Below the pieces are notes generated by a model. That model was not told the DNA's origin and made no database searches. It saw only the letters and a program-made list of their open reading frames with translations. A stretch of DNA of 64,000 nt from NCBI GenBank assembly GCA_023548195.1, contig JAJHZJ010000693.1, positions 2,065,209 to 2,129,208 of the forward strand. The letters run 5' to 3'. This DNA comes from Bettongia penicillata ogilbyi (Eukaryota; Chordata; Mammalia; Diprotodontia; Potoroidae). Made by a program: the position numbers and the translations under genes. Each line of letters begins with the position of its first letter. Position 1 is the first letter of the stretch. This document shows positions 32,046-42,849 of this stretch, in pieces.

Positions 32046-32074
32046 TGCACAGACAAACCTATGTATATAGTATT

Positions 32075-32286
32075 TCCTCTGTGCCAGGCACATTCATTTG
32101 ATCCTTACAACAACCCTAGGAGATAGATGTTACTATTGCTCCCATTTTACAGATGAGAAAACGAGGCTGACAGAGATAAAGTGACTTGCCTGGGATTATG
32201 CAGCTAGTAAGTATTAGAGGCTGGGTTTGAACTCAGGTCTTCCTGAGTCCAGACCTGACAATTTATCTACTATGCCACCTAGCTAA
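32075..32286 (-). repeat. MIR-type SINE, minus
   Basis: 'gtgccaggcacattcatttg', 'ccttacaacaaccctaggag', 'cccattttacagatgagaaa', 'gactcaggt..cctgagtcc' and 'tatgccacctagct', near complete. Confidence 0.88.
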
Positions 32287-32389
32287 TCACTGTTGTGAGA
32301 AAAGCATTTTATAAACCTTAAAGACATTTGTCTTTGATTTGCTATTGCATCCCCCTGGCAAATGAAAGTATTTAATTAGAGGGCACTTA

Positions 32390-32860
32390 TGGTTCCTTCC
32401 AGCTCTGACATTCCATATTCTATGTTCTACCTTCCTATATCCCAAGACGTTTTTATCTCTGATGTTCCATATTCTCTGTTTTAACATCTTGTGTTCCAGG
32501 GTCCTTTCCAGCTCTGACATCCTGTATCGTATATTCTAACTTCCTGTATTTCAAGATGTTTTTAGCACTGTCTGATGTTCTGTGTCCTCTGTTCTAACAG
32601 TCTATATTCTAAGGTGAGGTTCTCTATCCTTCCACTCTATCCATATTCCCAGTGCCCCTCCAGTACTATCATTCTCCATTTTTAAGGTCTCTCCCAACTC
32701 TGACAATTTTGGTGGTTTGTACTAAGTTCTTTCTTGGTTCTGATGTTGCATGGTCTATTTTTTAGACTTCCATATGATTCTGTAGTCTAACCTTCTATTT
32801 TTCCTTTTCTGGCTCTGACCTTTTCTGACCATAAGGTTTCAGAATGTTCAAAGGTCCAAG
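32390..32860. repeat. Degenerate minisatellite (~54-bp subunits, ~109-bp higher-order unit)
   Basis: 'ttccagctctgaca' begins at 32,397 and 32,506. Offset by half a unit, 'tctgatgttc' words lie at about 32,459 and 32,572. Each is followed by variants of 'atattctatgttctaac'. Later units (32,640-32,860) are more decayed. The basic word is the reverse complement of the 33-bp module at 3.27 and 35.94 kb. Likely grown from the terminal repeats of a CR1/L3- or SINE-type element. Confidence 0.75.
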
Positions 32861-33149
32861 TATCTTAGTGTCCTCAAAGCCAAGATTGATAGTGTCAGAG
32901 ACAATGCAGTGTCTGAAAGAGTCCCTGGTTCTGGTGCTTTCCATGGACCATGGTACAGATTGAGGGATCAAGAAGAGGTCATGTCTGAGTCATGGAGCAA
33001 TTAAAGAGCCCAAAGGAACACAAGGGCACTGGTGTTTTGGGACCAATTGTTTTCCTGCTTTGGTGCACAAGTCCTTTTCTAATGCCACTCTCTAAGACTG
33101 GATTCCACCTTAGGAATGGACAAAAAGGGACAGGAGATCTAGAGCTGGT

Positions 33150-33312
33150 CATCTGGTCCTGCCCTGTCATTTTACAGATGAGGAAACTGAGGCTTAGAGA
33201 GTCAAAGTGATTTGCCCAGGTTACATAGGCAGCGAGTAGCAGAACTTGGATTTGAACTCTGGTTTTTTACCTCCTAATCCAGAGCTTTTCTACTGTACCA
33301 TGAGGCACCTTC
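33150..33312 (-). repeat. MIR-type SINE, minus
   Basis: 'ttttacagatgaggaaactg', 'gtgatttgcccaggttacat', 'ggatttgaactctgg' and 'tctactgtaccatgaggcac'. Confidence 0.85.
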
Positions 33313-33464
33313 TTTCACAATTTCTCTGTATTCTAGAGTAGGGGAAATTAAAGCAGCAAATAGATAAGGGCCAGATCCCAGACTACATGTCAAATTCTTG
33401 AATGATTGATTTTAAAGCTGGAAAAAGGTTCCTGAGAGGATCTCAGCTGTTCCTTGGGGCAGGT

Positions 33465-33682
33465 AGGCAGTGCAGTACGTGAAGTGCTGGACTTGGAGTT
33501 GAGGATTTAATTTTAAATCTGGCCTTAGGCACTTACTAGCTGTATGACCCTGGGCAAGTCATTTCACCCTGTTTGCCTCAGTTTCCTTAGCTGGAAAATG
33601 AGCTGGAGAAGGAAATGGCAAACCACTCTGGTATCTCTGTTGGGAAAACCCCACAAAGAGTGAAACTCAATTAAATAAAAAT
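33465..33682 (+). repeat. tRNA-derived SINE with 'ggagaaggaaatggc' tail, sense
   Basis: 'aggtaggcagtgcagtacgt', 'aggcacttactagctgtat', 'ctggagaaggaaatggcaaac' and 'gtgaaactcaattaaat'. Near full length. Confidence 0.9.
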
Positions 33683-33689
33683 AATAGAA

Positions 33690-33830
33690 TCTTTTCCTTT
33701 AAAGATGAGGAAACTGAGGTCTAGAGAGTCAATAAGGATATTAAGAAGCAAATCTTAACCTTGACTCCTGGCCTTTTGACTCAAGGTCTGTAGTTCTTTC
33801 CACTACATCACACAATCTCACACCATGAAG
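33690..33830 (-). repeat. MIR-type SINE fragment, minus
   Basis: 'aaagatgaggaaactgaggt', 'cttgactcctggccttttga' and 'tctttccactacatcacac'. Confidence 0.75.
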
Positions 33831-33934
33831 GCTGGGCAATGTCATCCATGGGGGAAAGCTGATAGTTAAGTATGGAAGTCATGACATAAACTTCCTTAGC
33901 AGCTCTACTCAGTGGGAATCATCCAAATATGGAA

Positions 33935-34590
33935 TAGTTCCAGTATCATTGAACTTTAGGGTTGAAATGGATCTGGGCAGCCATCTAACCCAAACCATAT
34001 CCCCACAAACGATACCCATGGCGATATAGCCAACTGGTGATTAAACCTCTGCTGGAGGACATCCATTAAAGAAGAAGAGCCCACTCCCTACCTTTTCTGG
34101 GGACAGCTTCAACGATTAGGATTCCCCCTGCCCCGCCATGCATAGAACTTAAGTTGGTTAGTTTCTTGCAACATGTGCCTATTGGTTCTGTCTTTGGAAC
34201 CAAGAAGACCAAGATTAATCCTTCCTCCATGTGACAGCCCTTCAAATACTTGAATATATCTACTATGTTCCCCTCTGCTTTCTATTACCCAGGCTAAACA
34301 TAACCAGTTCCTTAAACTTATCATTATTTGACATGGACTTGAGGTCATTGGCCATTCTAGTTTTCCTCCTCTGGACATGCTCCAGGTTATCAATGTCTTT
34401 CTTAAACTGTCTCCCTCCCAGAATTAAGCACAATCCTCCAGATGTGGTGGCACTATAATATTTTTCATGTGTGTCACGCATGATGTTCTTCAAAGTATTT
34501 TCACATCTGTTACTGCTTAGCAACAGCAAGGGATAACCAATGGAGAGCTTATGTGTTCCACTGGTATCCATTCTAGATATCTAGAGGAAG
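33935..34590 (-). mobile_element. CR1/L3 LINE 3' end, minus
   Basis: 'aacctctgctggaggacatc', 'gacagcccttcaaatacttg', 'cattggccattctagttttc', 'ctctggacatgctccagg', 'gttatcaatgtctttcttaa' and 'aatcctccagatgtgg' follow the reversed L3 consensus over about 650 bp. Frames inside are chance. Confidence 0.82.
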
Positions 34591-34594
34591 TTGA

Positions 34595-35145
34595 GTAGAC
34601 CAACTATGGAAGATTGATATGATGACATGAATGAGAGAGGCCAGGCAAGTATAAGCAGGTGGTGATTTTCATTACCAAGGCAAAAAATTCGCAGGTCCTT
34701 TGGTGAATGGGAAAGAGTTCAACAGAGAAAATTTGAATAAGTTGGGATCTATTTCATTGAAGAAATGGGTACTCACATGGACCAGCTATAAAAATAAAGA
34801 AGTTACTCATTTTATTGTCACAACAGCCTTGTAGGATGCCAAGGAAACAAGGCTTGCTTTAGCACTAGGAATTGGTAGATGTCACCGTAAATTGATTTGA
34901 AACAAACTTTTACTACATACCCAAGGAGAACCAGCAAACTGAGTTTTTTTATGATTTAGAGATATAGACTTAATTAAAAAAACAGGAAACAATTCCAGGT
35001 AAGCATAACAGAAAACTATTCATTAAAGATAAGTATATATATATCAACAAACTAGCTAGATAAAAGCTGGTTAGTCAAACAGTTCTTGCATAGCTACAGA
35101 TAGTTCCTGGAATTTTTATGGTCTGCTCTGGATGACCTGTTTAGT
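34595..35145. other. No gene or clear repeat seen
   Basis: AT-rich unique sequence. Confidence 0.35.
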
Positions 35146-35149
35146 TTCA

Positions 35150-35372
35150 GTTGTGGAGTCAAAGATAAGGCAACTTTTCCCCCTATTGAGGGGAGTTGCC
35201 CCAAGGTAGAAAGGCCACCTTCAGTTGGAATGGACTCCTCATCACTTGAGTTCTTCAAGCAAAAGCTGGATGAAAATTTGTTTGACATAAGGTACAAGGA
35301 ATTCTTATTTGCACATGGGTTGGTCTAGATGGTTTCTGAGCTCCTTTCTGACTTCAAACTCTTTGGATTCCA
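35150..35372 (+). mobile_element. CR1/L3 LINE 3' terminus, sense
   Basis: 'cagttggaatggactcctca', 'ttcttcaagcaaaagctgga' and 'tggtctagatggtttctgag' are L3 3' words. Confidence 0.75.
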
Positions 35373-35394
35373 TGAGTCTGTGACATGTAGGAAT

Positions 35395-35692
35395 GTTAGA
35401 TTAGAACTGATGCTCACCTCCATTGCAGAGAATCCCTCACTTTGTTCTAGACTTAACTCAAGTGCTATGTTCTATGTGAAGCCTTTCCTGATCCTCCAAG
35501 CCACTAGTGCATGCCATCTTCTATTTATTTTGTACTTACTCTGATTGTCCTTACATGTGTTCATGTTATCACCCATTAGAACTTAAACTCTTTGAGGACA
35601 GGATTGATTTCATATGTTCTGTCTCTAAAACATAATACAGTGCTTGTACATAGCAGGTGCTTATTAGAAGTTTCTTGATAGGTGAAATTATG
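35395..35692 (+). repeat. L2 LINE 3' region
   Basis: 'cttaactcaagtgctatgttc', 'tgaagcctttcctgatcctc' and 'ctttgaggacaggattgatt' to 'gtacatagcaggtgcttatt'. About 300 bp in order. Confidence 0.85.
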
Positions 35693-35929
35693 TAAGGCAT
35701 GTTGAATGGAATGGAGAAACTTAAAACCCTGACAACATTTTTTTTTAAACTTTCTTTATCAACTGATTGGTTGCAACCACACTGATATTTTCTCTTATTT
35801 AGTAGTAAAGAACACCTATATTTCCATTTTCAATGTCATCTTGGTTGAGTTAAAAAAAAAAAACAACTCTGTCATAGAGTTGAGAACTAGAAACTATCTT
35901 GGAACATAGAACATCAAAGTTAATGGTTT

Positions 35930-36110
35930 TTTAGCATACAGAATGTCAGAGCTGGGAGGGACCTTAGAACAGGGAATGTCAGAATTGGGAGGAACCTTAG
36001 AACAGTAATGTCTGAGATGGGAGGAACTTTAGAGGTCATTCAGTCATATACCTTCATTTCACAGATGAGAAAACTGAAGCCCCCCAAAAAAGGGTAAGCA
36101 AATTGATTAA
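35930..36110 (-). repeat. 33-bp tandem module (three units) leading into a MIR-type SINE, minus
   Basis: 'aatgtcagagctgggaggga' is followed by two diverged repeats at 33-bp spacing (35,940, 35,973, 36,006 approx.) joined by 'ccttagaacag'. It then runs to 'tcacagatgagaaaactgaa'. Compare 3,266-3,340. Confidence 0.8.
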
Positions 36111-36254
36111 ACCAAAATGTTCATTTTTTTAGGGGAAGAATTGGTTATTAAAATTAAACATTTACCAGCTCATCTCTGCCTGGGCCCAATTTATAGCTTA
36201 TATATGAGAATATCATAGAATTTGGTTGCTAGCCAATATAACAACTTTATGTAC

Positions 36255-36512
36255 ATTTTATTGTGATATTTCAGATGTGTCCAACTATCCTGTGATGCTA
36301 TTTTGCGGTTTTTGTCACAGAGATACTGGAGTGACTTGACATTTCCTTCTCTGGCTCATTTGACAAATGAGGAAACTGAGGCAAACAGTGTTAATGACTT
36401 GCCCAGGGTCACATGGCTAATAAATGTTTGAGGCCAGATTTGAAGTCATAAAGAGTCTTCTTGATCCCAAGTCAGGGCTCTATGTATTATGGCACCACCT
36501 ACCTGCCTATGT
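36255..36512 (-). repeat. Full-length tRNA-derived SINE, minus
   Basis: 'ttgtgatatttcagatgtgt', 'gatactggagtgacttgaca', 'tgaggaaactgaggcaaaca' and 'tatggcaccacctacctg'. Confidence 0.9.
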
Positions 36513-36734
36513 GCATAATACAAAAATCATGGAATCTTAGGGCTGGATAGGACCAGTAACCATCTAGGCCAATGCCTTCCAAAAGGAGAGTCTCATGGCA
36601 CAATCTGTTGGTAAGTGGCTTGGACATCATCAAGGAAGGGGAACACATTAACCTCCAGGCCGTCCCTCCTACTTTTGTACAGTTCTAATTATTTTGAAGG
36701 TTTTCCTTACAAATTAAGAAATTTTATATTAATT

Positions 36735-36866
36735 TTTTGGGGAGGCAATTGGTATTAAGTGACTTGCCCAGGGACAAGTATGTGTCTGAGAATAAATTTG
36801 AACTCAAGTCCTCCTGACTCCAGGCCTGGTGCTCTATCCGCTATGGCACCACCTAGCTGCTTCCCT
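36735..36866 (-). repeat. tRNA-derived SINE head, minus, inside the L3 copy
   Basis: 'ggcaattggtattaagtgac' to 'gctctatccgctatggcacc'. Confidence 0.88.
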
Positions 36867-36971
36867 AATTATTAATTTAAAAAGTTGTCTGAATTTTCAC
36901 CTATTGCCCTACATCCTGCTTTCTGAGGACAAGCTGCACAAACCTAATCTCTTTTCTTTGTGATAGTAACA

Positions 36972-37166
36972 GTCCTTAAAAATAATAATTAGCATTTATA
37001 TAGTGTTTTAAGGTTTGCAAAGCACTTTACAAATATTATTTTAGTTTCACAATAACCCTGGGAGGTAGGGGCTATTATTTATGTCCATTTTATAGGCTAG
37101 AAAATTGAGGTAGAGAGAGGTTAAGTGTCTTACTAGGGTCACATAGCCAGTAAGTGACTTTAAATA
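36972..37166 (-). repeat. MIR-type SINE, minus, inside the L3 copy
   Basis: 'tagcatttatatagtgtttt', 'acaataaccctgggaggtag' and 'gagaggttaagtgtcttact'. Confidence 0.8.
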
Positions 37167-37254
37167 TGTGAAGAAAGTTATCATGTTCCCCTCTCCCCTC
37201 CCAACTGTTTTCTTCTTTAGGTTGAAGATATTCACTTTTTGCTGGGGGAGCACC

Positions 37255-37497
37255 GAAATGGAACAATGAATCGAGTACTGTATCTGAAGTCAGAAGGATT
37301 TGTCTTTTTGAGTTCAAATCTGGCCTCAAATACTTCCTAGTTGTGTGATCCTGGACAAGTTACTTAACCCTGTTTACCTCAGTTTCCTCATCTGTAAAAT
37401 GAGCTGGAGAAGGAAATAGCAAACCACTCCAGTGTCTTTGCCAAGAAAACCACAGATGAGGTAATGAAGAGTCTGATACGACTGAACCACTCAGTTT
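37255..37497 (+). repeat. tRNA-derived SINE, sense, inside the L3 copy
   Basis: 'gaaatggaacaatgaatcga', 'gagttcaaatctggcctc', 'gctggagaaggaaatagcaa' and 'gagtctgatacgactgaacc'. Opposite orientation to the host L3. Confidence 0.9.
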
Positions 37498-37864
37498 TTT
37501 TACGTTTTGCTTCTATGGAGTTAGCTACAGATTTTTTACCTTCTCATTACCATCTTGTTGGTGATATCCAGCTTGTCAATGCCTCCCTAAAATGGGATGC
37601 CCAGAATTGAACCTAACATTGCAGACATGTCTGACCCGAGTGAAGAATGGATGAATCCTCGCTCTTTCCTTCTGCCTGGAGTCTTTCTTTTTCTATAGCC
37701 TAAGGTCTCCTACATCAAATTGTGGACCCATATTGAACTGGGAGTCCACTGAAACCCCCAGGTCCTTTTCGGGTGAACTGCTTTTTAGACATGCCTTTCT
37801 TGTATGCTTGGAGAGTTAATTTTTTTTTTAATGTTAAGTGTAAGTCAGGTAAAGTTAAAAAAAA

Positions 37865-38500
37865 ACAAAACAGCAAAACATTACTTAAGCACCTAAAGCA
37901 AAAGACAGTCCCAGCCCTCAGGGAGCTCAGCCTACAAGGAAAAACTTTGAAATGAGATGTACACACATGTGTATACACACATATACGTACATGCATGCTC
38001 ATATATGATGAATAGGATATAATCTCAGAGGGAAGGCACTAAGATTAAGGAGAACCAGGAAAGGCTTCTTGTAGAAGGTAGGACTTTAACTGAGATTTGG
38101 AAGAAGCCAGGGAAGCCAGGTAGAAATGAGGAGGGGCAGAGTTCAAGCATAGGGGACAGACAGCCTGTGAAAATGCAGATTTGGGAGATGGTGTATCTTG
38201 TGGCAGGAAGAAGTCAATGTTATTGGATTGTAAACTAAGTGGAGGGGTGGGTGGAAAGAGTAGGTTGGAAAAGTAGGAAGGGACCAGGTTGAAGGCCTTT
38301 AAAAGCTAAACAGAGAATTTAAAAAATATATATAATCTGGTGGTAATAGGGAGCCATGGTGGTTTATTGAGTGGGAAGGGTGGAGGGTGACATGGCTTGA
38401 TTTGTCTTTTAGGAAAATTACTTTGGCAGCTGAGTGGTAGGTAGGCTGGTAAAGAGAGAGGCATGAGTTAGGGAAAGACATGAGAAGGTTATTTCAGTAG
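37865..38500 (-). repeat. Long L2-type LINE fragment, minus
   Basis: It begins 'acttaagcacctaaag..agacagtccc' and continues over about 630 bp with 'aggaaaggcttcttgtagaa', 'gagatttggaagaagccagg' and 'gggagccatggtggtttatt', i.e. upstream L2-type 3' sequence in reverse. An ACAC/ATAC microsatellite sits at 37,960-38,010. Confidence 0.65.
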
Positions 38501-39062
38501 ACTTTAGAAAAAATATTTATAGCAGATCTTTGTGGTGGTGAAGAACTAAAAACTGAGGTGGGGGATGTGAGATGAATAAATGATGGTATATCGATGTGAA
38601 GGAAAGCTATTGTCTTGTTGTTGTATTCATCCTTCATTGCCAAAGACCATGCCATTAGAGAAATGGCATGACTAAAGGGATAATTTCAGAGAAACCCGCA
38701 AAGATTTGTATAAGCAGATGCAAAGAAAAGTAGACAAAACTAAGAGAACAATTCATACAGTAGCAACAATGTTGTAAAGACAAACAACTTGGAAAAACTT
38801 AGTAACTTTTGATCAACATAATTACCAACCATGAGTCTAGAAGACTCATGAAGAAAACCCAACAGAAAGGTGATGGACTCAAGGTAAAGAATGAGACATT
38901 TTTAGACAGGATCAGTGAATAAAATTTCATTGTGATTGATTATTCATACCAGTAACAAATATTTGGTTTTTCTTTTTCTAATGGGTATATAGGAGTAGGA
39001 GGGAGAGACAATAACTACTTGTTCATTTAAATAAGACAAAATAAAATTTCAAGAAACTATAA
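38501..39062 (+). mobile_element. 5'-truncated L1, 3' UTR
   Basis: 'atttatagcagatctttgtgg', 'gatggtatatcgatgtgaag', 'taatttcagagaaacccgc' and 'gagaacaattcatacagtag', ending in an A-rich tail at 39,040-39,062. Interrupted at 38,619-38,690 by the RTE-tailed repeat. Confidence 0.82.
38619..38690 (-). repeat. Short copy of the RTE-tailed SINE-like repeat, minus
   Basis: 'cttgttgttgtattcatcct', 'tcattgccaaagaccatgcc'. Matches the starts of 6,932-7,105 and 56,135-56,345 and lies inside the L1 copy, so it inserted later. Confidence 0.75.
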
Positions 39063-39369
39063 AATGAGAGGGTTAGATGAGGTGAGATGTAACATCCAGG
39101 CCAGCTTTAAATTGGAGATGTCTTCATCATCCACTGACTCCATCCAATGCTCATCCCACAAATCAGCCCGTCTCCCTCTTTTCTCTTCTTCCCTCCCTTT
39201 GTCCATTTCCCATGAAGTTTCACAGGTGGAAAATGGTGGTGGAAGGAGCGGAGCTGTGGTTGGTATTTGATGAACTCATCTCATGAGGTTTCTGGTCCTT
39301 TCTGCCCTACCTTAAGAGTTGCCCACATGCCAGCTCTCTGTGTTGCCCTTCAGAAAGTGGCAAGTTTCT
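39063..39369. other. No gene seen
   Basis: Unique sequence with a 68-codon frame lacking any recognisable motif. Confidence 0.3.
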
Positions 39370-40070
39370 ACTTAGAATTAACAATCAATAAATCACCATG
39401 TATTGAGCACCTACTATGTGCTAAGGGTTGGGCTAGGCTCTCAGAGTATAAAAATAAAAATCAAGGGGTTCCTGTTTACACTCTACCAGGGGATATATAA
39501 ATATAAATATTTTATCTACCAAATAAATAAAAGATGATTTTATTTGTGGGGCACCTAGGTGGCATGGTGGATAAGTGCTCTACCTGGAGTCAGGAATATT
39601 CATCTTCCAAGTTCAAATCTGGCCTCAGACACTTCCCAGCTGTGTGATCCCAGGCAAGTCGTTAAACCCTGTTTGCCTCAGTTTCCTCACATGTAAAATG
39701 AATTGCAGAAGGAAATGGCAAAATACTCCAACATCTTTGCAAAGAAAACTCCAAATGGAGTCAGGAAGAGTCAAACATGACTGAAATGAACTTTTATTTG
39801 TGAGAGTGAAGGGATGCTCTAGCAACTGAGGTTGGGAATCAAGAAAGAGGCCTCTTTAGGAGGCGGCATTTGCATTCATTTTAAAAGAAAACAAAGAGGT
39901 GAAAAGGGAGTTCATTCTAGGCATGGGAGATAGCTATCTTATTTGTGATGAACAGCAAAACCAGTATGTGTGTATAGTAGAGTGTAGAAAGAAGAATGTT
40001 TAATAAGACTGAGAAAGTAAGAAGAGATAAAGGACTTTCAATGACAGATAGAAGAGTTGCTAATTTATCT
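39370..40070 (-). repeat. L2-type LINE, minus, split by a SINE
   Basis: 39,370-39,537 ('caccatgtattgagcaccta', 'atgtgctaagggttggg') and 39,803-40,070 ('gctctagcaactgaggttgg', 'gcctctttaggaggcggcat', 'gggagttcattctaggcatg') are consecutive segments of one inverted L2-like element. Confidence 0.75.
39549..39791 (+). repeat. tRNA-derived SINE with 11-bp target-site duplication
   Basis: 'gcacctaggtggcatggtgg' head, 'caagttcaaatctggcctca' B box, 'cagaaggaaatggcaaaata' and 'gagtcaaacatgactgaaat' tail. Flanked by the direct repeat 'ttttatttgtg' at 39,538-39,548 and 39,792-39,802. An internal pol III promoter (A and B boxes) is present. Confidence 0.93.
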
Positions 40071-40690
40071 TAGAGAAATGACAGGTCCAGGCCTGCAATG
40101 CAGGGCAGTCCTACCAGCAGCATTGTGGAGGATGGACTGGTGAGGAGAGAGATCTCCTAAGCTCCGAGCTAGTCCCTGGCTACTTTGAACCTATCCATGG
40201 TCAGCTGGGTGGCCCCAGCCATACCACCCATCATCTCTCTGGACAGGATAGGCTGAGGGGCTGGAATGCTCCCCAGCTTCCACCCTGTCTGTGATTTATC
40301 TGGGAAATCCCTCCAGGAATGGGAATTCCCACAAAGGGTCCCAGAGCAGCCAGACTGGGAGTAAACAGCTTGTCATAATATATTCAGCAAACAATAACAC
40401 AAGTCACAGAGAAATGAAGACGGAGAGGAGAAGAGGACATTCCGTGGCTGGGAACGGAGGCCTTGTTTAGAGGCAGCAAACGGAGGCAGAGGACAGAGGG
40501 GGGTTTCCATGACTTGCTCCATAAATCAGGAAGCTTCTCAGGAGAGAGTGTGCTAGGGTCAGGAGGGGAATGGGGAGATTGGCAAGGTAGCAAATTTGCA
40601 CATACTTCTACTTAAGTAAAGACAGGTCTTCTCTTTCTCCAAAATGATTCAGTAACTAATTTCTAAGAGACCTTCCATTTAAATTCATCT
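40071..40690. other. Non-repetitive, CpG-containing; candidate conserved non-coding element
   Basis: No recognisable repeat. 40,290-40,520 has words such as 'taaacagcttgtcataatat', 'attcagcaaacaataacac' and 'ggaacggaggccttgtttag'. The 69-codon minus-strand frame has no protein signature. Could be an enhancer-type conserved element. Confidence 0.4.
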
Positions 40691-40694
40691 GAGA

Positions 40695-41240
40695 AGAGAG
40701 CTAATATTTCCATAGCCCCTTAAAGATTGCAAGGCACTTTGTAGACATCATCATCTCCTTTGGAACTCCAAACAACCCTATGGGATGAGTGCTATTATAT
40801 CCATTTTATAGAGAGCCTCACTGAGGCTTAGTGAGGAGACATTAAATTAACTTTATAGCTGGAAGAGACCTGCCTCTAGATTGCTACCTATAAGACAGTT
40901 GTTCTCTAGATTTAGATTTGACAAAGGTCATCTGATGCAACCTCCTCATTTTACAGATGAGGAAATTGAGGCCCAGGGAAGTTGAGATCATAGATTTAGA
41001 GCTAAAAGAGACCTTAGAAGCCACTTAGTGCTAATAAGGAAAATGAAGTCCACAAAGAAGTGTAACTTGCCCAAGATCACACAGGTAGGAAGAATTAAGG
41101 GTTGGTTTGTTCCTCCACTGTCTGTCTCCATTTCTGGTGCTGTTTTCCCACTGCTGTATGCGTAAGGGAGGATCCAGAGTCGTCTGTCCTGATTCCAAGC
41201 CCAGAATTCTCTCTATCCCATCAGACTGCCTGTTCTGAGT
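40695..41240 (-). repeat. MIR-type SINE fragments, minus
   Basis: 40,695-40,850 ('atagccccttaaagattgc', 'caaacaaccctatgggatga'). 40,905-41,110 ('cattttacagatgaggaaat', 'aaagagaccttagaagccac', 'tgcccaagatcacacagg'). 41,160-41,240 ('cctgattccaagcccagaat'). Several old copies in a row. Confidence 0.75.
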
Positions 41241-41589
41241 TATCAATTTGTGTCATTTTTTAAATTAGGTTATAATCTTCATGAGGACAGGGATCTTGTC
41301 TTAGAGTATTTTAAATTTCCGAGGGCAAAGCTCATTCATGACCTCAGATTTCCACATCCAGTCTGGGTACCTGGGAGATGCTCCAAAGTTATTTACTCAA
41401 CCGAATTGCTGAGACATTGTCTATTCAATTATTCTTGAGAAAGAGCATTGGCTATTTAAGGGAGGAGGGTGATAATGGAAAGGGAGAGAGAAGGAAACTT
41501 TGCTCCTTACTTTGTCCTATGTACCCACTACTCTCACTGGAAATTCAATCTGAAATTTCTGCAGATGACCTGGTTTTCTGATCACTTAG

Positions 41590-41772
41590 GGACAGACTAG
41601 ATTTATAGTTAAAAGACCTGGGTTCAAATCTCAACTATGCTTACTACTTGGGTGACCTTGGATGACTCATTTCCCTTGTCTAGGCCTTCATTCATCTCAT
41701 TTGTCTAATGAGAGGGTTGACCTAGGTGATCTCTCAGGTCCTTCCCAGACTTACACCTAAAATCCAATCAGT
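41590..41772 (+). repeat. MIR SINE, sense
   Basis: 'gggttcaaatctcaactatg', 'cttgggtgaccttggatgac' and 'gttgacctaggtgatctctc'. Confidence 0.82.
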
Positions 41773-42004
41773 TGTGTTGGAAGTCCTAACGCTTGATGAT
41801 AAAAGTCCCCCCTGAGTCTATAATTCATCCCTTTCTCATCTCCACCCTTTTTAGAATTTCTTGCTTCCTCCATTTTATGGACCATTCCTGGAGATATGCC
41901 TACACCTTGACCCCTTCTAGGGACCACATTTACTCTAGACCCTTGCTAATGACATGACCAGAGATGCCTTGTTGGTTCCTTGGTCAAAGTGGATTGAATC
42001 AGGA

Positions 42005-42258
42005 ACAGGAGAGGCAGTTGGATGGTACAGTGGACAGAGCACTGGGCTTGAAATCAGGAGGGCTCCTCTTCCTGGGTTCAAATCTGGACTCAGGTACTTA
42101 CTAGCTGTGTGATCCTGGACAAGTCATTCACCCTGTTTGCCTCTGTTTTCTCATCTGTAAAATGAGCTGGAGAAGGAAATGACAAACTACTCCAGTATCT
42201 CTGCCAAGAAAACCCCTAAATGGGGTCAGAATGTAACTGAAAGTGACTGAAGAACTGA
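42005..42258 (+). repeat. Full-length tRNA-derived SINE, sense
   Basis: 'ggcagttggatggtacagtgg' (A-box region), 'gggttcaaatctgg' (B box), 'ctggagaaggaaatgacaaac' and 'ggtcagaatgtaactgaaag'. Confidence 0.92.
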
Positions 42259-42504
42259 CTAGATAAGAGAGAGAGGGGAGATGAAGGCATAAGGAACTGG
42301 AAAGGTTGAAGAAAAGCCTGAGAATTTATATTAGAAGTCAGATTTCCTCATGACTGAACTCAGTCCCATATAAATCCAAAATGCAGTATGGAGTCTGTAC
42401 CACCTATAGAAGACTCAGGTACCATCTCTAGGTCACACCTTCTATAGTTCCAATACCCTCTCTTACAGGGGACCTTCCCTTAACCACCCAGTTAATCTTT
42501 TCTT

Positions 42505-42765
42505 CTTTCTATTGTTTCTAGGTCATTTTTCAGTCATGTCTGACTCTTTGTGACCCCATTTGGAGTTTTCTTGACAAAAACAGTGGAGTGGTTTGCTACT
42601 TCCTTCTCCAGCTCATTTTACAGATGAGAAAACTGAGGCAAATAGAGTGAAGTGACTTGCCCAGGGTCACACAGCTAGTGTCTGATGTCACATTTGAATC
42701 CAGGAAGATGAGTCTTCCTAAGTCCAGGTGGTGTACTCTATCTAGTGTGCCATGTAGCTTCCCTT
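42505..42765 (-). repeat. Full-length tRNA-derived SINE, minus
   Basis: 'cagtcatgtctgactctttg', 'accccatttggagttttctt', 'cacatttgaatccaggaag' and 'gtgtgccatgtagcttcc'. Confidence 0.92.
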
Positions 42766-42817
42766 CTTCCTAAAGTTACTTTGTGTCATTTTATATACAC
42801 ATTGTAGCTACTTAGAT

Positions 42818-42842
42818 TACATATATATATATATATATGTTG
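42818..42842. repeat. Short (AT)n microsatellite
   Basis: About 20 bp of AT ending in atgttg. Confidence 0.85.
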
Positions 42843-42849
42843 TAACCTG

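Larger units (their letters stand above)
36535..37860 (-). mobile_element. CR1/L3 LINE, minus, split by three SINEs
   Basis: L3 pieces lie at 36,535-36,730 ('atcttagggctggataggac', 'ctccaggccgtccctcc'), 36,870-36,970, 37,168-37,254 ('catgttcccctctcccctc', 'ttaggttgaagatatt') and 37,498-37,860 ('ttgtcaatgcctccctaaaa', 'cccaggtccttttcgggtga'). Together they read as one reversed L3 3' region once the SINEs are taken out. Confidence 0.78.

Noticed and set aside
32390..32860. CRISPR-like alternation of repeats and spacers
   Set aside because: The units are degenerate, contiguous and of vertebrate retroelement-tail type; the host is a mammal.
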